Shown one piece after another: positions 30,907 to 41,009 of a DNA stretch of 64,000 nt. The translations under genes were made by a program, and so were the position numbers. The stretch's first letter is position 1. Every line of letters begins with the position of its first letter. The stretch spans positions 26,902,501 through 26,966,500 of the forward strand of contig JASXTE010000015.1 in the NCBI GenBank assembly GCA_030280995.1, in the 5' to 3' direction. Source of the stretch: Hemileia vastatrix (lineage: Eukaryota; Basidiomycota; Pucciniomycetes; Pucciniales; Zaghouaniaceae). Below the pieces are notes generated by a model. That model did not search any database and had not been told where the DNA came from. It worked only from the letters and a program-made list of their open reading frames with translations.

Positions 30907-33329
30907 GGACTGGCATTTTAGGTGTTACTATCTCCCAGGATGAGAGGAACCGGGATAGTGACCAGTCAGTCCAACAAGGAGGGATACATAAAGCGGTACT
31001 TCATTGATGTCTTTGGAATACTACTGTAGAATGTATTATACCTAAACTTTTTGATTTCTTTAATTTTGGATATTTTTATACTTATATTAAAAAGAAAAGA
31101 CAAAAACAGGATTTAGGTGCAACCTGTAGTTATATTAGAAAGGGTTTGATTTTAATTAATGAAGGAAGTAGCAAGGACTTTTTTTTATTGAAGTATAAAC
31201 CAGTAGCTGTTAAGGTTAAACCAGTGAATATAGCAATGCCTGATTTGAATCCCCCTTTGCACAGGCCGGCGCTATCTAGAAATCCTTATGATACGCCTTT
31301 AACAAAGTTTCCGCCTGATTTTGCATCTATCAGTAAGATTACAATGGAAAGGCCTCAGATGGTAGATTTTGGACCGGAGGGCTGGTTATTGCAGGAAGAA
31401 ATGAAGTTATTATTACATGTTATGGTTCTTAGGGAAAAGGCTATTGCCTTTTCAGAAAAGGAAAGAGGTTTGTTAAAACACTCTTATGGTAAACCTTATA
31501 TTGTTCCAGTTATACCTCATGCACTGTGGCAAAAGAAGGCTTTTCCAATACCAGCGGCTATAAGAGAAGAGTATACGGAATTAATTAGGGGAAGGTTAAA
31601 GTCCGGCTTGTATGAACAGTCTATGTCTAGTTATTCAAGTCCAGTGTTTTGTGTGGTCAAAAATAATGGTAAATTGAGGGTTGTTCATGATCTTAGGGAG
31701 ATGAACAAGGTTACAGTAAAGGATGCAGGGATACCACCAACGCCAGAAGAATTTGTGGATTCCTTTGCGGGATTTGCATGTTACGGATTAGATGATATTA
31801 TGGGAGGATACGATGAGCGCGAGTTGGAAGAATCGTCCAGACCCATGACGACGTTTGAAACACCACTGGGGCACTTTAGGTTGACAAGGTTACCGCAAGG
31901 CGCAACAAATTCTGTGGCGGTATATCAAGCACAAATGATGTGGATATTGCAGGATAAAATTCCAGAACATGTGGGAATTTTCATTGATGATGGCGGTATA
32001 AAAGGACCAGCCAGTGATTATGAAGGGGAAGTGTTAAAAGAAAATCCGTATATTAGAAAGTTTATTTGGGAATATGTGATTACCCTGAAAAGAGTGCTAT
32101 TTAGGATAGAGGAGGCAGGATTAACAATTTCTGGGTCTAAATTTGCCTGTTGTGTTCCAGCGCTAGATATAGTGGGACATGTGGTATGCAAGGAAGGGAG
32201 AATCATTGCTGAAAAACAGAGGAATAAGGTACTTACATGGCCAAGACCAAGAAATATTAAGGAAGTTAGATGGTTTTTAGGCATTTTTACATATGTAAGA
32301 ATGTTTATTCAAGATTTCGCTTTGTTGTCTTCATCTTTACGGCGCTTAACAAGAAAGGATGCTGTATGGGATTGGACGGAGGAATGTGAGGAGTCATTCG
32401 AGTTATTAAAGAGGGTTGTAGGGAAAGATATTCTTTTGAAGAAATTGGAGTATGGACCAGGCGCTGGAAAAATTACTCTAGCGGTGGATTCTAGTGTGTC
32501 CGCTGTGGGCGCAGTTTTGATGCAGGAGGACGAGGAAGGTAATGATACACCTGTCCTTTACAACTCCACGACTTTTACAAAAGTGGAGTCTAGGTACTCC
32601 CAGTCTAAGCTGGAGTTATGTGGAGTAGCAAAAATTCTTAAAAAGCTACAATGGATGCTTTGGGGGCAGCGTTTCGAGCTGCAGGTTGATGCGCTGTCGT
32701 TGGTTCAAATGATTAATAGCCCAAGTTTACCAGATGCGCCTATGACAAGGTGGGTAGTGCAGATTAATATATTTTCTTTTGATTTAGTCCATAAGACGGG
32801 GAAATCTTTCACTATGCCAGATGCGCTGTGGAGAAGACTGTTATGTGAAGAAGACTTGGAAGCGGAAGAATTTGAAGAAGATAAGAGATGTGTAAACGGG
32901 ATAGATTATTGTTATACAAAATTTTATAAGGACATCCGCAATGACGATAAACTATCAGGCAAGAACGTCCGCAATGAGGATAAACTATCAGGCAAGAACG
33001 TCCACGATGACAATAAACTAGCAGGTAGGATTGTCCATGATGACAATAAACTAGTAACATGGAATGTCCGAAAAGACATAAAACTAAATGCTGACAACGC
33101 AAAGGATGTTTGTAGGAAGTTTGAGCTGCAACTGGATTTAGGGAACACTGAAGCTAATATAGTGACAAGGAGTGCACAAGGCAAGGTAGTGGAGGAGTCA
33201 GATGATGTAGATGCTTCAAAGGGAGGTCAGGACAGTAGTACTCAACTTGAAGAGGAGGAGTATTTAGTAGACAACGCATCTACAGATGAGGCAGTAGAGT
33301 TTTTAATGTTATATTTGGAAGGTAATAGT
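30897..33329 (+). pseudogene. E3 reverse transcriptase and RNase H
   Basis: The -1 frame runs from the gag-protease end to 33329 with one TGA near 31002. RT: NGKLRVVHDLREMNKVT, GLDDIMGGYDERE, catalytic IFIDDGGIKGP, NPYIRKFIWEY. RNase H: LAVDSSVSAVGAVLMQ, ESRYSQSKLELCGVAKILKK, DALSLVQMI. The tether (32925-33095) is built of about five 11-residue repeats of the type RNEDKLSGKNV, encoded by the dispersed hairpin repeat. A clear ATG is lacking, as expected for translation by frameshift from gag-protease. Confidence 0.88.
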
Positions 33330-34577
33330 TGACCGGATTTTTGCAATAAAAAGGTTTGGCACAATATTAAGAAGCGTGCTAAAGGCTATTTTATTAAAAA
33401 TGGGAAATTATGGAAGAATCAAGCTTTTTCTCCTCAGTTAGTTATTCAAACTAAGGAAGGGAAGGAGAAGATACTCAGGGAGTTAAACGAGAATTTAGGA
33501 CATAGAGGTCAAGAGGAGACTCATTGCAGAGTTAGGGAAAGATTTTGGTGGCCCAACATGAAAAATGAATTAAGGGATTGGGTTAAATCTTATCCTGAAT
33601 GCCAGCGCAGAAGTTACAGAAAGCCAAAAGAAAAAGGAAGAGCAATGTGCAAAGATACTGTTTTTGGTAGGGTTAGTTTAGATGCAGTCCATACAAAAGA
33701 AGGACACTTTAAATACTTGGTAGTAGCCAGGTATAATCTATCAGGATGGGTTTAAGCAGCGCCGTTGATAAACCTTAAGGCAAGTAATGTGGCCAAGTTT
33801 TTGAAGAAAGAATGGATTTATAGGTATGGGGTAATGAAGATGGTAACCATAGATGGTGGCGCTGAATTTGCGGGAGAATTCCAAGAAGTAGTAAAAGGTA
33901 TTGGTGCAAAGTTACGAGTTGCAACACCATATTATCCTGAAGCAGAGGGAATGGTAAAAAGAGGGAATCAAGTTATAAAGGATGCGCTGGTTAAATTATG
34001 TGGAAATAATGGGTTGAAGTGGAAGAACTACTTGCCATTAGTTTTGTTTGCGGACATGATTTCAGTTAAAAGGACAACAGGTTTTTCACCGTTCGAACTT
34101 ATGTTTGGTCAAAGGGCGATATTACCTATTGATCTGGAGGCTGGATCTTTCCTAGGATATGATTGGGATCAAGTGCAATCAACCAAAGACTTAATTCTAG
34201 CAAGGGTAGCGCAACTTGAAAGAAAAGACGAGTTTGTGGAGAAAGCGTATGAAAGAATGATGCAGATCCGGTACAAGTCAGTTAAATATTGGGATGAGCG
34301 CTTAGCGCATAGGTTAAGAAAGCCATTGAACCCAGGAGATTTGGTTTTGGTTTATAATAGAAGTTTAGAAAGCCAATGGGGGAAGATGTTTTCTGACAGA
34401 TGGAATGGTCCTTATAGGATAAGAAAGAAGATAGCTGGAGGGTCTTACTTACTGGAGGAATTGGATGGTACTGAGTGGAAGTGGCGTGTGGCCGCAGATC
34501 AGATCAAAAGATTCTACCCAAGGGGTGTTCCAGTGATACAGGATAACCTCCGGAATGAGGAGAAACTACCAGAATAA
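33330..34577 (+). pseudogene. E3 integrase with a lost catalytic Glu
   Basis: Same frame as RT but entered through a TGA (33330-33332) and broken by a TAA at 33753-33755 where E1 and E2 read GWVE. Zinc-binding part: GHRGQEETH, FWWPNMK and SYPECQRRS, with the first Cys of the C-x2-C pair replaced by Tyr. The triad keeps Asp in DAVHTKEG and Asp in TIDGGAEF, but MVKRGNQVIK has Lys where E2 has Glu. The stops, Tyr and Lys changes make it inactive. It ends VKRFYPRG-like, then NLRNEEKLPE, which is again a hairpin repeat. Confidence 0.85.
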
Positions 34578-35181
34578 TACCTCCGGGAAGAGGTTAAACT
34601 AACAAGTTATGTTAAATTTTGTTTTTCTAAAAGGACTCACAGGAGGCTTCGACACGGTTGTGACGGATAGAGGGCGCTAACTGGAAGTTAGGCGGACTAT
34701 GGCTGAACAGGCAACTGGCATAAGGGCTCAGATGAGGGAATAGAAGAAAATGAAATCATATATCTTCATCTTTCGAGGAGATATGATGAAATAGGTAATT
34801 GGATTGAAGGAGATGTGTACCATGTAAACGCAAAAGACACTGGGAATTTAACTAATGGGTTAACTAACCAGGAGTGGAATAGTGATTCATAGATGGGGCG
34901 CTCTATAGTTCAATTCTTATTCTAAATGGTATAACACTGTATGGCAGTAAAGGCGGTAAAGTTTTATGATATAAAGTTTATTTGGGATTTTTTTTAGGGG
35001 TTTATAGTTTTTTAAAGAAAGTAGAGGGAGAAAAGTTAGGCGCTCTAAAAGTATGGAAGACAGGTGTAATAAAATAGTGCCATGTTTAAAAAGATTATTT
35101 GAAGGCATAGCATAAAAAATATATGAGGACTATGTACAGGGATAATGGAAAGAGGAGACTCATAAGGAAAGCACTAGTGGT
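34578..35181 (+). other. E3 tail between integrase and antisense genes
   Basis: It holds one more hairpin repeat (CCTCCGGGAAGAGGTTAAACT, about 34580) and otherwise no recognisable feature. It would contain the 3' ends of antisense transcripts from the gene at 35182-35981. Confidence 0.4.
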
Positions 35182-35981
35182 CTATTCAGTATCAGGGTGA
35201 AAGCTAATAGGATATCCTTTCCAGTCTTCAGGAATGATGCAGTGAAGTGGATTGGCAGGGAGTTCAAGAATAGTTGATGAGCTGATTTCGTTCATTAGTT
35301 GACCTATCATTTCTATATGAGTATAGCGAGCTTCAAGTTCAGCATCAGAAAAAGCTGGTGCGTTATTGTAGGATAGGGACATAGCGTCATATATAAGACA
35401 AAGTCTGGAAAACATTGGAATGGAATGGACAAAGGGTAAAGGAATGGGAACCCATCCCAAGGAGATGGATTCATTGAAGCCTGACAGGAAGTTAGTAAGC
35501 AAGAAGAGCATAAGTATAGTAAAGGATACTTACTTGCTAATAAGTTTTGTGGGTGCGCTGACGGTGAAGTAACTGTAACCGCGTCAGGAGCAGCTGCAGT
35601 GGAGCCTGAGCGCATGGAAGCACTGGAACTTGGAGGGGAAGAAAGTGTAGCGCTAGGCTGTATGGATATTTTGGGCCTGGGAAAACTAGGAAGCAATGGC
35701 AACTCACAAGGAACATAATTATTATTAGTGGAAATAGTGGGACTAGTGGTGGTAATTATGGGAGCGCTACTAGTAGAGCTAGGTGGAAAGCGATTATAAC
35801 CAGTAGGCTGAGAAGTATTCTGGTTAAGGGAGGTATCACAAGTTTTGTGGTATCTATAGTAATTGTCACAGGCAGGTCTAAAAGAGGCATACCCCCGAGG
35901 TCTAGAAAATGTACAATGAAAGTTACGGCGTTTGCAAAATGAGCAAGCTTGATCTCTGGGAACTGTGCGATATTGAGTCAT
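35182..35981 (-). CDS. Antisense gene in E3 encoding a Zn2Cys6-like protein with one Cys lost
   Basis: Complement of 35534-35981 joined to 35182-35480, giving 248 residues. The 53-nt intron has donor GTAAGT, a CTAAC branch-like site and acceptor CAG; splicing completes an AGC codon and joins two open frames. Residues 13-48 read CSFCKRRNFHC, 14 residues, then CDNYYRYHKTC: C-x2-C-x6-C-x14-C-x2-Y-x6-C, a binuclear zinc-cluster pattern with Tyr for one Cys (a G-to-A change would do this). A Ser-, Pro- and Thr-rich middle (about 50-145) precedes an acidic, partly helical end (AFSDAELEARYTHIEMIGQL). A TATA-like box lies about 40 bp upstream of the ATG. It is probably a DNA-binding regulator or a relict of one; the function is unknown. 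Confidence 0.7.
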
Positions 35982-36018
35982 GATGTTAGGATAGAGGAAA
36001 TTCAGGTTATTAGAAGGG

Positions 36019-36027
36019 CTATTTATA
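36019..36027 (-). promoter_or_regulatory. TATA-like box of the 35182-35981 antisense gene
   Basis: On the minus strand CCTATAAATAGCC lies about 40 bp before the ATG at 35981. It is independent of the LTR promoter. Confidence 0.5.
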
Positions 36028-36485
36028 GGTTAAAAATAGCATTATAAAGAAGTCATCAGTTGCACCATGTCTGACTTGAGCGCTGGATGGTTTCTAAGAA
36101 GCTAGTGAGAAACGTTTGTTATAATGAAGAACCCAAAGAAAGATGAATTGTTACAATCAAGGGAAAGACATGTAATACGAAGATTTAAAGATTAAAAGAG
36201 AGTGCATACATAAATGATGCAGGGGAAGTAATTGCTGCTATAGAGTGTAGCAAAGATCTCAAGTTTTTATTTATTATTATTTGTTGTTTCATCTTTCATA
36301 GGCACTTAGTAGAAGGGTGCGCTGCTTAGAAAAAGGATGATATTTTGGGGGCAACTCATCTTGCAGTTGTAGAGCTCTCACAGGAAAGTTAAGTGAAAAT
36401 AAAAAAAATAAATAAATATATTACATTTTTTTACAAGGCTATATACACATTACAAGGAATAAATACAAAAGAAGATATTTTTTTT
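36028..36485. other. Spacer between the two antisense genes of E3
   Basis: No coding frame, repeats or hairpins recognised. It should hold the 3' end of the 36486-37509 transcript and the upstream region of the other gene. Confidence 0.4.
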
Positions 36486-37509
36486 TTAGTATTCTGCTTC
36501 ATCAACGATTGGGATGCAGAAAGCCCAATTGTTAACAGCCTCTTGCATGTTTTGTTGCAAGGCAGTTATCAGTTGTTTTCGCTTATTATACTCAGCGCAA
36601 GTATAAACCGGAACCTCCTCGAGGAATTCTTTGACGGCTGCTATCATGTTATTCATACAACGCATGGTTGCATCGTAAGGAGTGCAGGCAATTTGTTCTG
36701 CGAATTCCCAGTTTTGAGCCATGGCGGGCTCTTCATCATCAATGACCGGAAAGTTTTTGGTTGGACATTCGTCCAGAGTGATGGCATCAAAGACCGGCTG
36801 CATATCAGTCCAGTCAGGAGTTGGAGAACAAGGAGTGGGTTCAGGTGTAGGTACGGTATCCCAGAAGGGATCTTCTTCCAAGGCAGGAAGGAATAACGGA
36901 GCAATAGGAGGCAGAGGCGTTTCAGCGTAAGGAGTGCCTGGCGCATTCTACATAATATTAAAAAAAAAAAAAAGAAGAAGAAGTAAGAAAAAGAGACTTA
37001 CTGTACTTTCCTCCAAGAAAAGAGATTTAGGGATTGAGGAGGCGCTACTAGGAGTAGTTTTGTGGTAACCAAACTTGGCTCGTTTGTTACCAGGAGGAGT
37101 AACAGGAGCTGGCGCCGGGCGCTTGATGGTCATTTGACTCATCATGTTGGTGGTGGAAGCGTTGGGGTCCAGGCGGGCATCAGTGGGCGGCCCATCATAA
37201 CTACATTTCTTCTTGTGTTTCTTGCAGTAATTGCACGACTGGAATAAAGGAAAAATTAAAGATTAGTAACAAATGGGAAGAAAAATGAAGAAAACTTACA
37301 GTGAAAAAATTATTGCCACGGCGGGCTTTTGAAAAATGACAAGGAGTTATGCCATTTTCAATGCAATGGGTGCATCTTGTCCCACCCATCAGTGTGGTTA
37401 TGGGCATTGTTGGAGAAGCAGTAGGGGGCTGAGTGCGCACGAACTGTAAAATAGCGTCCATGACGTTGACGGTATTTTCAGCGTTAGGAGGGGTTCTTCT
37501 AGTATTCAT
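36486..37509 (-). CDS. Antisense gene in E3 encoding a Zn2Cys6-like protein, intact
   Basis: Complement of 37300-37509, 37002-37238 and 36486-36947, giving 302 residues with no stop. Introns of 61 and 54 nt have GTAAGT donors and CAG or TAG acceptors, and both joins are in phase 0. Residues 46-82 read CTHCIENGITPC, 14 residues, then CNYCKKHKKKC: C-x2-C-x7-C-x14-C-x2-C-x6-C, close to the fungal Gal4-type cluster but with a longer middle spacer. The first intron falls just before the fourth Cys. A basic region (IKRPAPAPVTPPGNKRAK) follows. The C-terminal half is acidic, then helical (MNNMIAAVKEFLEEV, KQLITALQQNMQEAV). It lies 147 bp inside the 3' LTR and reads away from it. Role unknown; transcription control of element or host is an inference. 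Confidence 0.75.
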
Positions 37510-37613
37510 TGAGAAAGATAAAAATAAGAAAAAGAAAAGAAAAGAAGATGATGATTTGTAGAGAATAAGAGAAAAAGATAGAAGATGGAGGAAGAAAACT
37601 CTGCGAGACGCAG

Positions 37614-37623
37614 GGTATTTATG
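37614..37623 (-). promoter_or_regulatory. TATA-like box of the 36486-37509 antisense gene
   Basis: On the minus strand CCCATAAATACCC lies about 105 bp before the ATG and just outside the 3' LTR. Confidence 0.45.
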
Positions 37624-37647
37624 GGCTCCTGGGGACAGTCGCGAGTA

Positions 37648-37656
37648 GAGGGAGGA
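37648..37656 (+). promoter_or_regulatory. E3 polypurine tract
   Basis: GAGGGAGGA lies directly before the LTR start TGTGGTACGC. Confidence 0.75.
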
Positions 37657-38975
37657 TGTGGTACGCGCCTCGCAGGAAGCGTGAATTTAGACCAGTCAGC
37701 GCGCATAGTCCAGGAAGAATAAAGGGGAGTTAGCGCAGCAGGAAGTATAAAAATATAATATGTATTTGTGTGTTTCAAGGAACAAAGGAAATAGAAGCAC
37801 AGAAAAGGATTAAGGGTCTGTGCGCTTGGACTTTGCAGCAAGATGTTCCAAACAATAGGGGAATTGTGTTTTATGGATTTACGACCGCAAGCGCTAAACA
37901 ATATGGATTTGGATTTTCCAATAATTGTGTGTTACACATTAAAGAAGGAGTTATGGCTTAAGGACAACTCAAGTGCATAGTATACTGTACCACGGCAAGT
38001 GATATAACTTACTGAGATAAGTAATGAAGAAGGCTAACGAGTTAAGCGAGCTGTCGGAACTATGAACTTAGTATTAAAAGCAAAGAGAGTGGGGACTCAA
38101 TCCTAATACTACCCAAGAGTTAAGGCAACTAGACGCAGCATTAGGATAAGTCAAACCTGGAACTAGTGCTGAAACAAAACAAGGTATAGTTAAAAGCGCA
38201 TATGTGGAGCATTAGTGAATTAAGTTAATACTAGTGTTAGTAATTATAGGGTATGATTTAGGCACTGTAGCTTCTACAAGCGGTGTACGTAGTTTACTAA
38301 TAGATTAGTTGTTGTTTTCCTAATGTGGCGCTAGAGTCAGCAACGGAGATCCATTGGGGAGCTATGTCTTAAGCGCTAGAAAATATAAAAGGAGGACTGG
38401 TTGATCTATCTACTCAGAAAAAAAATAATAATAAAATAAGAAAAATGGTATTAGTTGTCGTTTTAAAACGCAGATCATACAAAAATCAATATAGAGATAT
38501 ACGAGTAGCTTTAGTCATAGTACCCAGTATAAGATATTAGATCTTTTGTGATTAATTGTTTGAGAGAATATTAAAAGGTATTTCTGAGTCTTTTAGAGTT
38601 CGTGCGTCTGTGTGTGTATTTCATATAGTATAGTGAAAGAGCGCAACATAGAGAGAATATATAGATTCAGTGGGATTAACTATTATTAGAGATATTTTAT
38701 TACTATAATAAAGCATATTCATAGAGAGCGCTTCAAGAGGGAGTAGCTGTGAATAATAGCGCTTATTAAGAATAGAAATATCCAGATAGTAATACTTGTT
38801 TTTTTCCTTATCTTTAACTCATCTCAACTTATAAACTTTCTAGTCAATTATTAGCATTGCACATTATTACACTGTCTTTAAAATAAGAGTGGCAGGCGCT
38901 TCTTTTAGAAATTAAAAAGAAGAACCAACCCATCTCGCATTGTGTCTACTGCTTAGTACTTTTGAAAAGTCTACA
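37657..38975 (+). mobile_element. E3 3' LTR
   Basis: 1319 bp, starting TGTGGTACGCGCC and ending AAAGTCTACA. Near-identical to 16535-17854, including the TATAAAAG box (about 38384). Confidence 0.92.
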
Positions 38976-39915
38976 AAGTCACTACCAGAAAAAAATGGGC
39001 AAACTCATAATATTGTGAAAAATCATGTTTTTTATTTTTTATTTAAAAATATATAAATTGATATATAAATTGAACTAAAACCCCTTTTTCATGCTTTTAC
39101 AAAATTTTTCAATAATGAATTTAAGAATGAATCTCCCAATACTATAAAAAGTTATTCAAGAAAAAAAAATATTAAACTGATACTTTTTGTCAGCCAGGCT
39201 ACTAGACTTACCCAGTAAAATAATTAATTATTTACTGGATGAAGCCACACCTTATTATTTTAATTATTTAATTAAATAAGTTACATTAAAATAACCTGTA
39301 ATAAATTAACTAATTACAGAATGGTAACATTAAATGAATAATTAAAATTAAATATAAAATTTCCCTTATATTTTTATTCTCTAACACCATGCTCATTGAC
39401 AGGTTAGAAGAAATAAAATTTTATATTAAAAAATAGATTTTTAAATTAAAATAAAATTTTAATATTCAAATAAAAATAAATATATACAAAAAATTCAAAT
39501 TTCTTATTTAGAATTGACTTCTACAGTAAATATTAAATAAATTTATGTATTTCTGACATACTCTGTAAATACATCTTTAAAATACAGCTTTTTGACACCT
39601 TCTTTTTAGAACAACTTTGTTATTTGAAATACTCCATCTGCAATATTCTTTTTCTCTCTCTCTCATACTACTGTTTTTAGAATTTCATTGCCATGGTTTG
39701 TCCCTCCTTTGCCTATATAAGGCCTCTCTCTTGGTTGTTTTTTTATTCATTCAATTACTTACTTATTTTACTACAACTACTTAAAATCCTTATATTACTA
39801 TTTATTATTGCCTTAGTATTTACATTAAACGTAATTCTAATCCATTAATTTTTTTAATAATCCAACTCTTTAGCTTTATTATTGAGTAAATAATCTTTAA
39901 GATAGGAAAATACGT
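38976..39915. other. AT-rich region starting with a CACTA-like end
   Basis: No gene. At 38981 the sequence reads CACTACCAGAAAAAAATGGG, like a CACTA transposon terminus. A near-perfect palindrome centred on AATAATTAATTATT lies at about 39213-39240. A TATA-like CCTATATAAGGC is present at about 39709. No convincing opposite terminus was found. Confidence 0.35.
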
Positions 39916-41009
39916 TGTGGTCTTCCAACATTGGCAAGGGCCTTTGTTGTGTTGTTTGGCACTGTTTGTGCATGTCCATATTGACATCTGTTGATGAATT
40001 GGGTATTTTTCTGGTTTTATTCCATGAATATTGGGACTGCCGGTATGTGGGTACTATCATTGGATAGCCCCTGTTTTTCTCTATATTTCGTGTCTTGACA
40101 ATATTTTTCATATTCTAAGTTTTAAGGAGTCATTTCCTCATTTTTCAGTTACAAAAGATAGCTGTTTAATTTTGTTTTTTGTGTTTTATGGGCTAACCTT
40201 AAGTCTTAGGGTTAAGTGTTTAGTACCATTAGATAGGGCTAATTTAGCTCTATATTTCATGTCTCAATGTTGTTATAGCGTAATTCTGTGTTCTAAGGGT
40301 TTTAGTAGTTGTAGTAAATTTTTCTAAGTAGATTAGGTTTTTTTATTGGTTTTCTGGCTTCAGGGAGGCCGGGCCGCTTCAGGCGGCACCTCTGACATCG
40401 GGCGGCCCGCCCGCCTCTGTTTTAGAAGGTTGGGGAGTGCTTCTGGAGGGTTTTTTATTCAATTTGGCTGGTACAGGTGCCAAATTTGTTGGTGTGCATG
40501 GGCTTTTAGATAGTGGTCTGTGTGTACATAGTGAATAAGACAGTTTGGGGCAACTTTAATTATCATAAAACCATCTGGAGGTGATATCCTTCTTCCTCAC
40601 TCAGTTTTCACTGTTTTTTGGCCACAACTGGCTGTGTTGGTTGCAAGGTTAGTTCTTCATTTAACTCAACTTTAGCAACAGGTTCTCTGGTATAGTCTTG
40701 CAAGCTATATCAAGTATTATTGCTGTCTCTGGTGTGGATTTGCAGCCTACATCAAGTATCATTGCTTTCTCTGGTGTGGACATTGGTCTACATTTCAGTT
40801 CTTTGGTCTGGTAGTCTGTCTGGGGACTACTTTCTTGGCTCATCAAGCAGTCAAGTGTGTTGAAAAAGGGGCTTTAGCAAAACAGGAACCAACTTACTTT
40901 AGCAAGTAAATCTCACTCTATTTTTCTAAAGAGACAGGGGATTTTCTCTCTGGTTTTTCTCCAACTCCCTTGGTCAAGGCCTATAGCTAGTACTATAGGA
41001 TTGTCTACA
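39916..41009 (+). mobile_element. S0: solo LTR of the E1/E4 family
   Basis: It starts TGTGGTCTTCCAACATTGGC and ends AGGATTGTCTACA, matching the E4 LTRs in opposite orientation and the E1 remnant. No internal sequence adjoins either side. Flanks are ACGT (39912-39915) and ATGT (41010-41013), a 4-bp duplication with one C/T difference. Confidence 0.8.

Larger units (their letters stand above)
16535..38975 (+). mobile_element. E3: Ty3/gypsy retrotransposon carrying antisense genes, interrupted by E2
   Basis: It has two LTRs of about 1320 bp (16535-17854 and 37657-38975) that differ at roughly twenty sites by eye. Order: LTR, primer-binding site, gag-protease, RT-RNase H, integrase, two antisense genes, polypurine tract, LTR. 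Without E2 (19507-30001 plus one GCGT) the element is about 11.9 kb. Flanks are ACGT (16531-16534) and AAGT (38976-38979), one mismatch from a 4-bp duplication. Base use is richer in GCGC and CpG than E4 or E5, which suggests a younger element. Pol carries three in-frame stops and the integrase Glu is lost. Confidence 0.9.
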
